Virus record (IMG/VR): IMGVR_UViG_3300042691_038058
Coordinates: 1 to 63,341 of that record
DNA length: 63,341 nt
Direction: 5' to 3' (one strand)
From: a virus
The notes beneath the pieces were generated by a model, which saw only the letters and a list, made by a program, of their open reading frames with translations, ran no database searches and was not told the origin of the DNA. The translations under genes and the position numbers were made by a program. Positions 37,701 through 45,575 of this stretch are shown here, piece after piece (the stretch's first letter is position 1; each line of letters begins with the position of its first letter).

Positions 37701-40700
37701 TTATTTTGTACTAGAAGCTGGTAACGGAGATACTGTTAAATTCTGGTATGACAATAATAACAGCGGAACAGCTGAGCCTGCAGTAGGAACCACTACTAGG
37801 TCAGTAGAGATCAATTCCATATCTACAAATGATGATTCTGATGCAGTAGCTACACATACAGCTACAGCAATATCATCTGATATAGCTTTTGCAAGTGTGC
37901 TAATAACGCCTGAAATTTCTAATACAGGGTTCGTTGCGCAACTTAATTCCTCTAATCAATCTTTAGCAGATGCTTTTGGTAACTCAGTAGCTATCAGCGG
38001 AGACTACGCAGTGGTAGGAGCACCTCAAGATGACGGCTCTACTGACACTATCACTACTGCTGGTGAAGCTTATATTTTTAAAAGAAATCAAGGTGGAGCA
38101 AACAACTGGGGTTTAATAAAGACACTTAATTCACCCAATGAGGACACAGATGACGCATTCGGCTATTCAGTCGCTATAGATGGTGACTATATAGTAGTAG
38201 GTGCATATGGCGATGAAGGTTCTACTGGTACTATTGGTACTGGTGAAGCCTATGTCTATAAAAAAGATCAGGGTGGAGCCGATAACTGGGGCTTAATTAA
38301 GACACTTAATTCCGACAATGAAGATGATGGAGACACATTTGGTAACTCAGTAGCTATAGACGGTAATTATATAGTAGTAGGGGCTAGAACAGATCATGGT
38401 ACTGCTGATGCTATTGGTAGTGCTGGTGAAGCCTATGTCTACAAAAAAGATCAGGGTGGTGTTGATAACTGGGGCTTAATTAAGATACTTAATTCCGACA
38501 ATGAAGATACTGGAGATCAATTTGGTTGGTCAGTAGCTATTAGTGGTGATTACATAGCAGTAGGGGCATTCGTTGATGACGGATCCATAGACGCTATTAT
38601 TGACGCTGGTGAAGTTTATGTCTTCAAAAAAGATCAGGGTGGTGTTGATAACTGGGGCTTAATTAAGATACTTAATTCCGACAATGAAGATACTGCAGAT
38701 CAATTTGGTTATTCAGTAGCTATTAGTGGTGACTATATAGTAGTAGGTGCATATGGCGATGACGGATCTACTGATGCTATAAGTAGCGCTGGTGAAGCCT
38801 ATGTATTTTATAAAGATCAAGGCGGAACTGACAATTGGGGTTTAATTAAGACGCTTAATTCTTCCAATGAAGATGCAAATGATTATTTTGGCTGGTCAGT
38901 AGCTATTAGCGGTAACTATATAGTAGTAGGTGCACCTTTCGATAGAGGTATTGCTGATGGCGTTAGTAGCGCTGGTGAGGCTTACTTATTCTATAAAAAT
39001 CAAGGCGGGACTGATAACTGGGGTTTCTTAAAACAACTTAACTCACCTAATGAGAACGGAGATAGATTTGGAAGTCAAGTGGCTGTAGACGGCGACAATA
39101 TAGTGGTTGGAGCATCTTCTGATGACGGCTCTACTGAAACTTTAAATGACGCTGGTGAAGCATATATATATAGTATCAATCTTGCAACTCCAACTCCAGC
39201 GTCTATAGATTTAGCAAATGCTGACTCTGGACCGGTAGCGATTGGCACTGACGGTACTCCTGCTACTAATTTTACATTTAGTGTGGTTTTGACTGGAACA
39301 CCTGACGGTCTAAGTCCTGCGACAATAACAGTGACTAATTCTGCTGATGGTCCAGTTAATGCTGGAGTTGACGGCACTACACCTACGAATTTTATTTTGT
39401 CAATAGATACTATTGGCGTAGCGGGTGTTCCTGCTGTTCCTTCCGATAGATCAGTAGAGATTAATGTAGATACAGATGACGATGTTCTAGCAGTAGCTAC
39501 TAAAACAGCTGATGCGATCGATAATGATTCAGCTTTTGCTAGTGCAACAGTGACAACCACGACGGTTCCTGGCAATATCGCTATACAGACAATAGGCTGT
39601 CAACCAGACGTCTCTAACTCACTTAATGGTTCTTATTTTGTACTAGAAGCTGGTAACGGAGATACTGTTAAATTCTGGTATGACAACAATAACAGCGGAA
39701 CAGTTGAACCTGCGGTAGGAACCACTACTAGGTCGCGAGAGATTAATATAAGCACCAATGATGATTTTGAAGAAGTGGCTACTAAGACGGCGAATATTAT
39801 TGACAATGATTCAGCTTTTGCTAGCGCAATAGTAACAACTACAACTGCACCAGTAATAACCCCTGGCTCTTATATTAAAGCAGCAGCTACTCCTAGCGGT
39901 TACAATTGTATATATACAAAAATATCAGGCGATTACATGTTCGCTGTCGGATCTAATGGCCTGCTATCATCAGTTTTCATACATAAGAAAAATCAAGGTG
40001 GATTAAATAACTGGGGACTAATCAAGACGCTGCCTTTTAGCGGATTCAATAGTATTATTATTGATGCAGATGGAGACTATCTAGTCGTCGGTGCTTTTGA
40101 GGACGGCGGTTCTACTAATGCTATCAGTGCTGCTGGTGAAGCCTACGTCTACAAAAAAGATCAGGGCGGAATTGATAACTGGGGACTTACTGCTACACTT
40201 AATTCACCAGATGAAGACTTGTACGATCGATTTGGTACCTATGTTGCAATAAGCGGAAACTATATCGCGGTACATGCTGCAGGTGACGATGGTTTTACTG
40301 ATACAGTCAATGATGCTGGCGAAGTATATATATTTAAGAAAGATACGGGACTAGAGAGCTGGAGCTTAATCAAGAGTTTTACTCCTGGATTTGAGGTTGC
40401 TGGCAACAATAGTGGCGCGCCTTTACATTTAAGTGGTGATTATTTAGTATTAAAGCCATCTAACTTATCTTCAATTATTAATTCAACTATTATTGTGTAT
40501 AAGAAAGACCAGGGCGGAGTTGATAACTGGGGATTAGTCAAAACTATCACTGCTCCAAATTTTTCTACTTGGCCACCAAATGGTAATTTTGGCTATTCAG
40601 TAAATATTAGTGGCGACTATATCATAGCACTTGAAACTCCATATGAATATCTGCATATTTTTAAGAAAAATTACGGCGGAACTGAAAATTGGGGCTTGAT

Positions 40701-43386
40701 TAAAACGTTAACATCGCCTAACCCAGATGCCGGCGATTTATTTGGCTGGTCAGCCGCTATCAGTGGCAACTACATAATAGTAGGCGCATATAGTGATGAT
40801 GGTTCTACTGATACAACTGTTGACGCTGGTGAAGCGTATGTATTCTATAAAGATCAAGGCGGAGTTGATAACTGGGGATTACTTTCTACATTAAATAACC
40901 CTTTTGAAAACGTTGGAACCAGTTTTGGCTCCGGTGTTTCCATTTCTAGTAATTTTATAGCAACGACTGGCGCAGACGGCGGTAATGCTAAAGCTTACAT
41001 ATTTAATACTGCTGGCTCTGGCAGTGGAACAACTGTTAATTCTGCTACTATAACTGTAACCAATGCACAAGTTGGTTTAATAACTGCTGGAGTAGACGGT
41101 GCTGGTGCTGATGCTACTGGTTTTAACTTTTCTCTGATTTCTCCTGGAACAGGCGAGACTATAAGCGGCGCAACTATAACTGTAAATAATGCAGACAATG
41201 GTTTAGTAGCTGCAGGTGCTGACGGTACTCCATCTACGAATTTTAATTTTAGTGTAGTAACTGCTGGTTCTGATGATGGTTTTGCTCTAGCTTCTATAAC
41301 AGCAACTAGCTCGCAAAATGGCCCGATAACTGCAGGCTCAAATGGATCGCCTTCACCTGGATTTATATTTGGTGTGACGACTAATGGCGTAGCTGATGCT
41401 ACTGTGCCTATATCTGCAGATAATATTGTTAGAGTAGACGTATTAAGTACAGATACACCTAATCAGATAATAGCCAAACTAGGCATAGCACTCTCTATTA
41501 ATGGTATATCTAGTGACTTTAGCATAGGTCAAACTCCTGGAGCTACACTTTCTCAGGTAACCGAGGGCAGCTTATTAACATTATTTTCTGAAAGTGGTAT
41601 AGCAGTAGACGGCTGGAGTACAGGTAATTTCTGTAAAAATACTGGCTCTAATGTGATTGGTGGACTTCCTATAGTGGCAGTAAATCAATCTGCCAAATAT
41701 CTAGACGTAGAAAATCCAGATGGAAAAGCTATGTCTGCTACAGAGATAGGTGGAAACGAGATTATAATATCTGCAGCACCTGCACTAGAATGGCATCTAG
41801 CACACTCAGCGCCTAATAAGATTCAGTCTATAGCTATAGCTTCGAATATAGCAACTGCAACTACAGAAAATCCTCATGGTCTAGACGTTGGCGATATTTT
41901 TACAGCCATAGATATTCCAAGCAGTGCGAGTCCAAATACTGGAATAGTTCTAAGCATAGTAGACTCAAATAAATTTACGTACGCCTCAACTAATTCAAAT
42001 GCGCTAAGTATTTCTCCTGCAGGTCTAATTCTCAAACCTGGGCAAACTAGAACTCGCTACAAGATTGAGTCACTTGGGCATAACGGTATGAATAGGCTTT
42101 CTTTGGTTGATGGTGACTCGCCTAAATTTTTAAGTTGTGGTGCAGCAGTAGACGACTTACTGTTAGTAAGTGGATCTAGCTTTGGCTCTGCAAATAACGG
42201 TGCGTTTAGAATACTGGCGCTAGACAACGATTCTATTGTCTATAGAAATATGCAGGCGCTAGAAAAGCTGGACACATTTGTTGCCTTTAATAATTATAGC
42301 CTAGAGCCAACATGGACATCTAATTCTAATATCGTAATTGGCATACCTGGAACTTTTAGTAATTTGAGTATTGGTGACTGGGTTAAGAAAACAACAGACG
42401 AAGACACACTGCTGGTTCAAGTAAGTGGATTTAATTCTTCGCTTGCTAAAGATGCTACAATAGTTACACTAAGTAGTAGCTACACTGGAGACAGCGGAAA
42501 CTCTCCTTCTCATGCACTAGATCAAAACTCAGATATAGGCAAAGGCGTTTACTTAAATAATGCATCTGATATTAGAATACTAGAAGGCGACTCAGCAAGA
42601 GTTAGTGACAACTTATTCATTAGTGAAAATACAAGCGATAGCTGGTTTAGTCTTTCTAATTCAGGAAACTTTGATATCCAGGATCTAGGAACAGATGGCT
42701 TATCTGGTAGACAGTATATTAGAGTAAATAATTCTAGTGGACTTTCTGAAATAGATGTTAGTGCTGGCTTAGCAAATAGTAAATTCTTAATAACTGAAAA
42801 TGATGACAATAAGTTTACGTCAATAAGAGAAGTCTATCATACAGCCATAGATCCGCTAAACGAAAATAGACGTATAGTATATCTTTCTGGAGGAGATCGC
42901 GATTATAAATGGAATGAGAACAACTCTAGCTTTATATCTAGTGTAGGTAAAATTGGCTATGATAACTCGATAGTAGTTGGTATAGACGGTTATAAATACT
43001 ATACAGGACTACTCAGAAAAGTTCAAAGAATTGTAGATGGATTTGACCCTGATTCGTCCTCTTTTCCTGGCAGAAAAGCAGTTGGAAGTGCGATAGAAGT
43101 TCTTCCGCCTATACCTGTTAAAGTATCTATATCTGTAGACATAACAACACAAGATGGTGTTAACTTAAGTGAGATAACCGACGAGATAGCTTCAGCAATA
43201 ATAAGCTATGTGTCTAATCTTGGAGTAGGCGAAGACGTGATACTCTCTGACATAATTGTAAGAATTAAGAATATAGTAGGTGTTGAAGCGGTAACATTTG
43301 TTTCGCCTACACCAAACAACGAAAGAATATCTATATCTGAGGGCGAAAAAGCTTTTATTCAGCCTTCTGATATTAGTATTACCTAA
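31741..43386 (+). CDS. Giant baseplate J-like wedge protein with two seven-bladed propellers, 3881 aa
   Basis: AGGA lies eight bases before the ATG. The first 330 residues match the J family (AINDVNTGSALLTLLEAAA, NDLDSYGSNYGL, ESDESFRDRIKAYSNSLSRG) and the last 100 match its C-terminus (PIPVKVSISVDITTQ, then VGEDVILSDIIVRIKNIVGV). Between them lie about 3,400 residues of beta-rich repeats: six copies of a GSYFVLEAGNGDTVKFWYDN module and two blocks of seven FG-GAP-like units (residues about 2062-2480 and 2709-3093). J proteins normally have 300-500 residues. The insert probably projects from the baseplate rim as an adhesin. The frame is intact throughout. Confidence 0.88.
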   Translation: MANVEIKSYNQILGAMVRKIIADTAINDVNTGSALLTLLEAAASNDFENNVAILNVLELMNIDAVRNNDLDSYGSNYGLTRNVAARASGQIKITDTNITKRSTRLYSIKPAPIRGATTLYVANASEWNLTGNLYIGRGTQNFEGPIPYTSITDNGSFYTITLGASLQKDHLLTDSVIDGQGTADRQIPANTLVRIPANNVSPDISYVTLRNAVIPAGETFVDSVPVVAVNAGTSGNAGINTITRFSTPPFLGAAVTNTIAFTNGRDAESDESFRDRIKAYSNSLSRGTRQAILSAIYGVSEETDGKQVESANITEPASIADPSIIYIDDGQGFQPSYKGQSVDLLLASANGSEEFLQLANYPLPRAQVVNLAEAPYLLADSMTLKVEVDGLEESIVLYDSDFSNISSVSIYDLATTINTKSVSFKCRLTENSSRLLLYPTDHTAETIKVTGDGGRFDANSSLKFPLNEFSNIKLYKNNKLLREKELSASVATVEFSTWGISTGGNLIISVDDTPPQDRSFTLLDFGASSFFSVTLQDWVRVFNYKFAGLTATATAAGRLVVTSNKGGEESSIKIVGGSYLENMFSSQTLESSGQNSDFILNRQNGNLQIKVDIEAGDTITAGSSDSKGFIVSSAASNGIFNLSNDSSNRPAEMVIVADAARVVPRSLSLPIASTITLLDQGNSIMRIMSSAISSFSNVQAGDYIYIVSRGETRANPLIDPPGSGSWVDDASSGLFKVHAKGEHLYAGVDSYLDVKNVNMVSGGSYAILDALDIQAFYSDKYPQIWRASSLSAPVSASINEVVASINSLIKGVEAKTFRTSYIKITSATETSGSIAIPVSVGAASRVFNTAQGTQLGTESHIANVIPSKSYLTMFKRSEPESDNVWLDRHVYSEIRGSLTANSQPSIDGSGFYSETLTDTATDFLNDISYDDFIEITSGQNKGQSRNIRSILSSSQIGTRNSTPRTLMDYTAGDEYSAVKGLELSSEDNIVMILDNDPIAKTIDMPLSRTGQINSGSQLSNFIPTSIAFSADDIDNESGIDFGKADIWGTLPSQGSTNFNDYNIWFRARNWYYDNGAAMIIRASDYGPIGEQYTFGIDYPSTADSESTLVQSTIPGVTSFRYVFGSNSAINTDISPGDQFTLTDLGSSILRLKFPTTASVNSINIGDVISIGETSGFSTANCGTFSILQKDDIAKTLDFYSIDGVATAVGSASVQEIVCVADSSGSLNGSYFIVSAANGDTVKFWYDNNNSGTLEPASIATTRSWEIDILNDDTDIDVATKTAIIMAGDPAFASVTNASGTSATISIVDAVNGPVTAGQDGVVPTGFTFLLDIAGVADSYETINLVNKLEIFSIKQNTIADIVAKINTNPMLEAVEHTSGTLIKATRDITGVAINEVAYYHNPNPSSNYHDFISFWDSKNWISSFQNANPNFQLKKPLVLVGVTPLYELDTAINLDGTTGEKFKLIPSTLDNLAHHMTHRALSQLNIVSRVSVANDSSSIQIKSQQLGSSGAIEIVGGSANNAKFKLIGSSQIVEDSDNFLQFKIPASPNTLQPGHHVQLENDYGVERISRLGQNDSIDVVKKNDSTCEYMYNSKNTNFNQYTKINIVDAHSLDPISYPTPGIVWRWTHDDSGSYLILSDTDEGSVDYNPQMRNAIGALTSNSEIHQEVTQAGDSDDNLVFRVTSSGVPDHADYLRFINSADSSWIAWFSVDGNLTPPVMLIGGTPSVQTVGCQPDVANSLNASYFILQTPNGDTVKFWYDNNNAGATEPAVGTTTRSVEINIDTDDDVNEVAVKTAAAIDSDLAFASAAVTPGGIITGSPTVHDIDCEPDIANSLDGSYFTLNAGNGDVVKFWYDNNDAGTTEPGLGIPGSPSIQLIECQPDVSNSLDTSYFVLEAGNGDTVKFWYDNNNAGAAEPAVGTTTRSLEINIDTNDDVNQVAAKTANAIDNDSAFASAIVTPGVIMPGSGVPSIQRIQLQPDISNSLNGSYFVLEAGNGDTVKFWYDNNNSGTAEPAVGTTTRSVEINSISTNDDSDAVATHTATAISSDIAFASVLITPEISNTGFVAQLNSSNQSLADAFGNSVAISGDYAVVGAPQDDGSTDTITTAGEAYIFKRNQGGANNWGLIKTLNSPNEDTDDAFGYSVAIDGDYIVVGAYGDEGSTGTIGTGEAYVYKKDQGGADNWGLIKTLNSDNEDDGDTFGNSVAIDGNYIVVGARTDHGTADAIGSAGEAYVYKKDQGGVDNWGLIKILNSDNEDTGDQFGWSVAISGDYIAVGAFVDDGSIDAIIDAGEVYVFKKDQGGVDNWGLIKILNSDNEDTADQFGYSVAISGDYIVVGAYGDDGSTDAISSAGEAYVFYKDQGGTDNWGLIKTLNSSNEDANDYFGWSVAISGNYIVVGAPFDRGIADGVSSAGEAYLFYKNQGGTDNWGFLKQLNSPNENGDRFGSQVAVDGDNIVVGASSDDGSTETLNDAGEAYIYSINLATPTPASIDLANADSGPVAIGTDGTPATNFTFSVVLTGTPDGLSPATITVTNSADGPVNAGVDGTTPTNFILSIDTIGVAGVPAVPSDRSVEINVDTDDDVLAVATKTADAIDNDSAFASATVTTTTVPGNIAIQTIGCQPDVSNSLNGSYFVLEAGNGDTVKFWYDNNNSGTVEPAVGTTTRSREINISTNDDFEEVATKTANIIDNDSAFASAIVTTTTAPVITPGSYIKAAATPSGYNCIYTKISGDYMFAVGSNGLLSSVFIHKKNQGGLNNWGLIKTLPFSGFNSIIIDADGDYLVVGAFEDGGSTNAISAAGEAYVYKKDQGGIDNWGLTATLNSPDEDLYDRFGTYVAISGNYIAVHAAGDDGFTDTVNDAGEVYIFKKDTGLESWSLIKSFTPGFEVAGNNSGAPLHLSGDYLVLKPSNLSSIINSTIIVYKKDQGGVDNWGLVKTITAPNFSTWPPNGNFGYSVNISGDYIIALETPYEYLHIFKKNYGGTENWGLIKTLTSPNPDAGDLFGWSAAISGNYIIVGAYSDDGSTDTTVDAGEAYVFYKDQGGVDNWGLLSTLNNPFENVGTSFGSGVSISSNFIATTGADGGNAKAYIFNTAGSGSGTTVNSATITVTNAQVGLITAGVDGAGADATGFNFSLISPGTGETISGATITVNNADNGLVAAGADGTPSTNFNFSVVTAGSDDGFALASITATSSQNGPITAGSNGSPSPGFIFGVTTNGVADATVPISADNIVRVDVLSTDTPNQIIAKLGIALSINGISSDFSIGQTPGATLSQVTEGSLLTLFSESGIAVDGWSTGNFCKNTGSNVIGGLPIVAVNQSAKYLDVENPDGKAMSATEIGGNEIIISAAPALEWHLAHSAPNKIQSIAIASNIATATTENPHGLDVGDIFTAIDIPSSASPNTGIVLSIVDSNKFTYASTNSNALSISPAGLILKPGQTRTRYKIESLGHNGMNRLSLVDGDSPKFLSCGAAVDDLLLVSGSSFGSANNGAFRILALDNDSIVYRNMQALEKLDTFVAFNNYSLEPTWTSNSNIVIGIPGTFSNLSIGDWVKKTTDEDTLLVQVSGFNSSLAKDATIVTLSSSYTGDSGNSPSHALDQNSDIGKGVYLNNASDIRILEGDSARVSDNLFISENTSDSWFSLSNSGNFDIQDLGTDGLSGRQYIRVNNSSGLSEIDVSAGLANSKFLITENDDNKFTSIREVYHTAIDPLNENRRIVYLSGGDRDYKWNENNSSFISSVGKIGYDNSIVVGIDGYKYYTGLLRKVQRIVDGFDPDSSSFPGRKAVGSAIEVLPPIPVKVSISVDITTQDGVNLSEITDEIASAIISYVSNLGVGEDVILSDIIVRIKNIVGVEAVTFVSPTPNNERISISEGEKAFIQPSDISIT
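35368..39840 (+). repeat. Six copies of a WYDNN module in the J-like gene
   Basis: Copies begin near 35368, 36907, 37198, 37360, 37645 and 39580. Each encodes SYFxLxxxNGDTVKFWYDNN, then a TTRSxEI strand and a KTAxAIxxDxAFAS helix; the third copy lacks the second half. Copies 5 and 6 have long identical DNA stretches, showing recent duplication. Confidence 0.85.
37927..39180 (+). repeat. FG-GAP-like propeller block 1 in the J-like gene (7 units)
   Basis: Seven units of about 58 residues carry FG(N/Y/W)SVAI(S/D)GDYIVVGA, a D-rich turn, AGEAYVFKKDQGG and DNWGLIKTL. The count of seven and the length per unit fit a seven-bladed beta-propeller. Confidence 0.85.
39868..41020 (+). repeat. FG-GAP-like propeller block 2 in the J-like gene (7 diverged units)
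   Basis: Seven units are recognisable by SGDY or SGNY strands and NWGL motifs, with more variation in the first, fourth and fifth. The block is separated from the first by one WYDNN module. Confidence 0.75.
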
Positions 43387-43394
43387 GGTTAAAT

Positions 43395-45524
43395 ATGCCC
43401 GCAAACAAGAACATGATCGATAGTTTACATGATCAAATGCCTGCGCTTTTTAACACGCAGCAAAACACTGTTTGGAAGGCACTCATAGGTACCGTTGGAG
43501 AATCAGATCAGGAGACTCTGGAGCTTATCGAGGCTGTAAGAAATCAGTTTTTTGTAAAAACAGCAAGCAGGCCATATCTAGATAGACTTGGTGCTGCAAA
43601 TATGGTTCAGAGACCTAGATTTATTGGCATGGATGATCCTACCTTTAGGCGGTTTATTCCAGTAATGGCTTATAATCCAAAGCAAGTAAAGGCTATATTT
43701 GATGATCTTGTAGATATTTTCTATAACAAAGAGTCAACAACATCTTATACATCATCGATACTGAATGAGCCTTTTAGTCTTAAAGATGGCTGGGAGCTAG
43801 AGTACGAGATAGACTCGTACACTAAAGAACGAATAGTATTCAATGAGAGTGAATTTACCAATATAGGCAGCGCATCAGCCATAGAAGTAGTCTCTGTAAT
43901 AAATAGACAAGCCTCTGGTTCTTATGCTATAGCTTTTGAGAATGCTATAACTAAAAAAGTGTCCATAAGAATATTCACTAACACTGTTGGAGCAAGAGGA
44001 TCAGTCGCTATAACTGGCGGAAGAGCAAATATAGCTTTTCAATTTGATGGTTTTAATACTGAGGCAGGATTTGGCACTGCTACGGAATGGCAGATAACGA
44101 AAATAGGCGATTCTGTCACAATGACATATACAGGCAATGGTGAGTATCCTGGCATAGATCAGCTGGAAGAAGGCGATGTAGTTATAATAGACAGAGCTGG
44201 CAACGCTGGTAGTTTTTTAATAACAGAGCTAGATGCTGTCGCTAACTATATTAAATTTAATAACCTATTTGCCACGCCAGAAACTTTTACCACATCTTCG
44301 TCTTCTATAGTGAGATTTATGACACCGGTAAAAAACAATGTCTTTCTTAAAGAGAGACGAGCTATAGTCTGGGAAGTTTCGCCTGGAGAAATAGTAGTTG
44401 AGGTTCCGTCATCTCCACCAGTAGTTAGACGAAATAGAAAAGGTGCTTGCCATATAAACGGAGTAGTTTCAGAAGTTATCTCATTCAGTAGTTCTTCTGC
44501 GAACCTAACACTAGTAAATCCAGATAAATTTCCAGAAACTGGAGCACAGTTCTACTTCATACCTCAGAATGAAATACAGACGCTTTTTCCAGATACGGGA
44601 GACGTAAACGAATTTAATTTCAACAGCAGACTAGTAAGTGATATGCCAATATACACCTATAGTTCTAGGGTTGGAAATCTGCTGCAAGGCATAACTCCAG
44701 AATTGCCAACAATTTCTTCACTAAATCAGTTTAATTTATCTTCGGCTAATAGGAATTCTGCAAATCTAATAACAGTAACTACAGCTACACCCCACAACTA
44801 TTCAGTAGGTAAGTATGTGATAATAGAAAATGCAGTTCAGGGTGCTGGAAGCGGTCCTTCTACCAATGGGACATGGCAAATTAAGAACATACTAAGTAAT
44901 ACTCAGTTTCAGGCATATTCATTTGCTGGTTCGAGCGGTGCTAGAAATTCTAGCGGTGGAACTGTAAGGATGGAGGACGCGGCAAGCTCAGAAATTGGTG
45001 GCGTAGTTATGCTTAGGTCATCTATCATGCAAGAGCGTACTCCTGGACCTTATCTGTGGGATGAGTCCGCTGACTTCGTACTATCTTCACTTACCGCCTC
45101 GCTTATAACTAGTATAAAAGCAGGCACTACTAAAAAGAACATAGAGATAGGGCCAAATAGCATACCTGACGCAGAGGGTAGACTTATATTTGATTTTGGC
45201 ACAGAGAGGCAAGAAGGTCCTGTAAGATACTTTTATAAGCCAAATAGTTCAATAATAGCGCTTGACCCAGCCTATATATTTAAAAAAGATCATGACTACG
45301 GATCATCTGTGACCATGATAAGAAGACGTGGCGGTATACAATTTCAAGGGCTTGGATCAGAGAGAGCGCCATATATAACAGATCCATCTGTTGCTACAGA
45401 GATATTGAAAGATCTAATGAAAAAAGTAAAGTCAGTCGGTATATTCTTAAACTTTATAGTTAGATATCCGGCGCAATATTATTCAACGATTGATGTTTAT
45501 TCTAGTGGCATAGATCCTGGATAA
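43395..45524 (+). CDS. Tail protein I-like baseplate protein with extension, 709 aa
   Basis: AAGG lies six bases before the ATG. The N-terminus (LHDQMPALFNTQQNTVWKAL, then ETLELIEAVRNQFFVKTA and YLDRLGAANMV) matches the I family that pairs with J at the baseplate rim. The following 600 residues are strand-rich with a hydrophobic C-terminal helix. P2 gpI is under 200 residues, so this is a long extended version that may carry fibre attachment surfaces. Confidence 0.7.
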   Translation: MPANKNMIDSLHDQMPALFNTQQNTVWKALIGTVGESDQETLELIEAVRNQFFVKTASRPYLDRLGAANMVQRPRFIGMDDPTFRRFIPVMAYNPKQVKAIFDDLVDIFYNKESTTSYTSSILNEPFSLKDGWELEYEIDSYTKERIVFNESEFTNIGSASAIEVVSVINRQASGSYAIAFENAITKKVSIRIFTNTVGARGSVAITGGRANIAFQFDGFNTEAGFGTATEWQITKIGDSVTMTYTGNGEYPGIDQLEEGDVVIIDRAGNAGSFLITELDAVANYIKFNNLFATPETFTTSSSSIVRFMTPVKNNVFLKERRAIVWEVSPGEIVVEVPSSPPVVRRNRKGACHINGVVSEVISFSSSSANLTLVNPDKFPETGAQFYFIPQNEIQTLFPDTGDVNEFNFNSRLVSDMPIYTYSSRVGNLLQGITPELPTISSLNQFNLSSANRNSANLITVTTATPHNYSVGKYVIIENAVQGAGSGPSTNGTWQIKNILSNTQFQAYSFAGSSGARNSSGGTVRMEDAASSEIGGVVMLRSSIMQERTPGPYLWDESADFVLSSLTASLITSIKAGTTKKNIEIGPNSIPDAEGRLIFDFGTERQEGPVRYFYKPNSSIIALDPAYIFKKDHDYGSSVTMIRRRGGIQFQGLGSERAPYITDPSVATEILKDLMKKVKSVGIFLNFIVRYPAQYYSTIDVYSSGIDPG

Positions 45525-45533
45525 GCGTTATCC
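45519..45533 (+). other. Perfect hairpin spanning the stop codon of the I-like gene
   Basis: GGATAA-GCG-TTATCC forms a 6-bp stem with a 3-base loop and contains the TAA stop. A TATAAT box follows three bases later, as with the hairpin at the sigma gene stop. Confidence 0.5.
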
Positions 45534-45536
45534 TGG

Positions 45537-45542
45537 TATAAT
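45537..45542 (+). promoter_or_regulatory. TATAAT box before the first fibre gene
   Basis: TCCTGGTATAATTTAAG, with an extended TG, lies 33 bases before the ATG. There is no -35 match (ATCCTG at 17). Confidence 0.55.
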
Positions 45543-45575
45543 TTAAGTGATTTATAATAGTTACAAGGAACTAGC

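Noticed and set aside
38427-38700. Assembly duplication in the J-like gene
   Set aside because: Neighbouring FG-GAP units are very similar but differ at many scattered positions, and the total of seven units per block recurs in three other blocks. Long reads would settle it.
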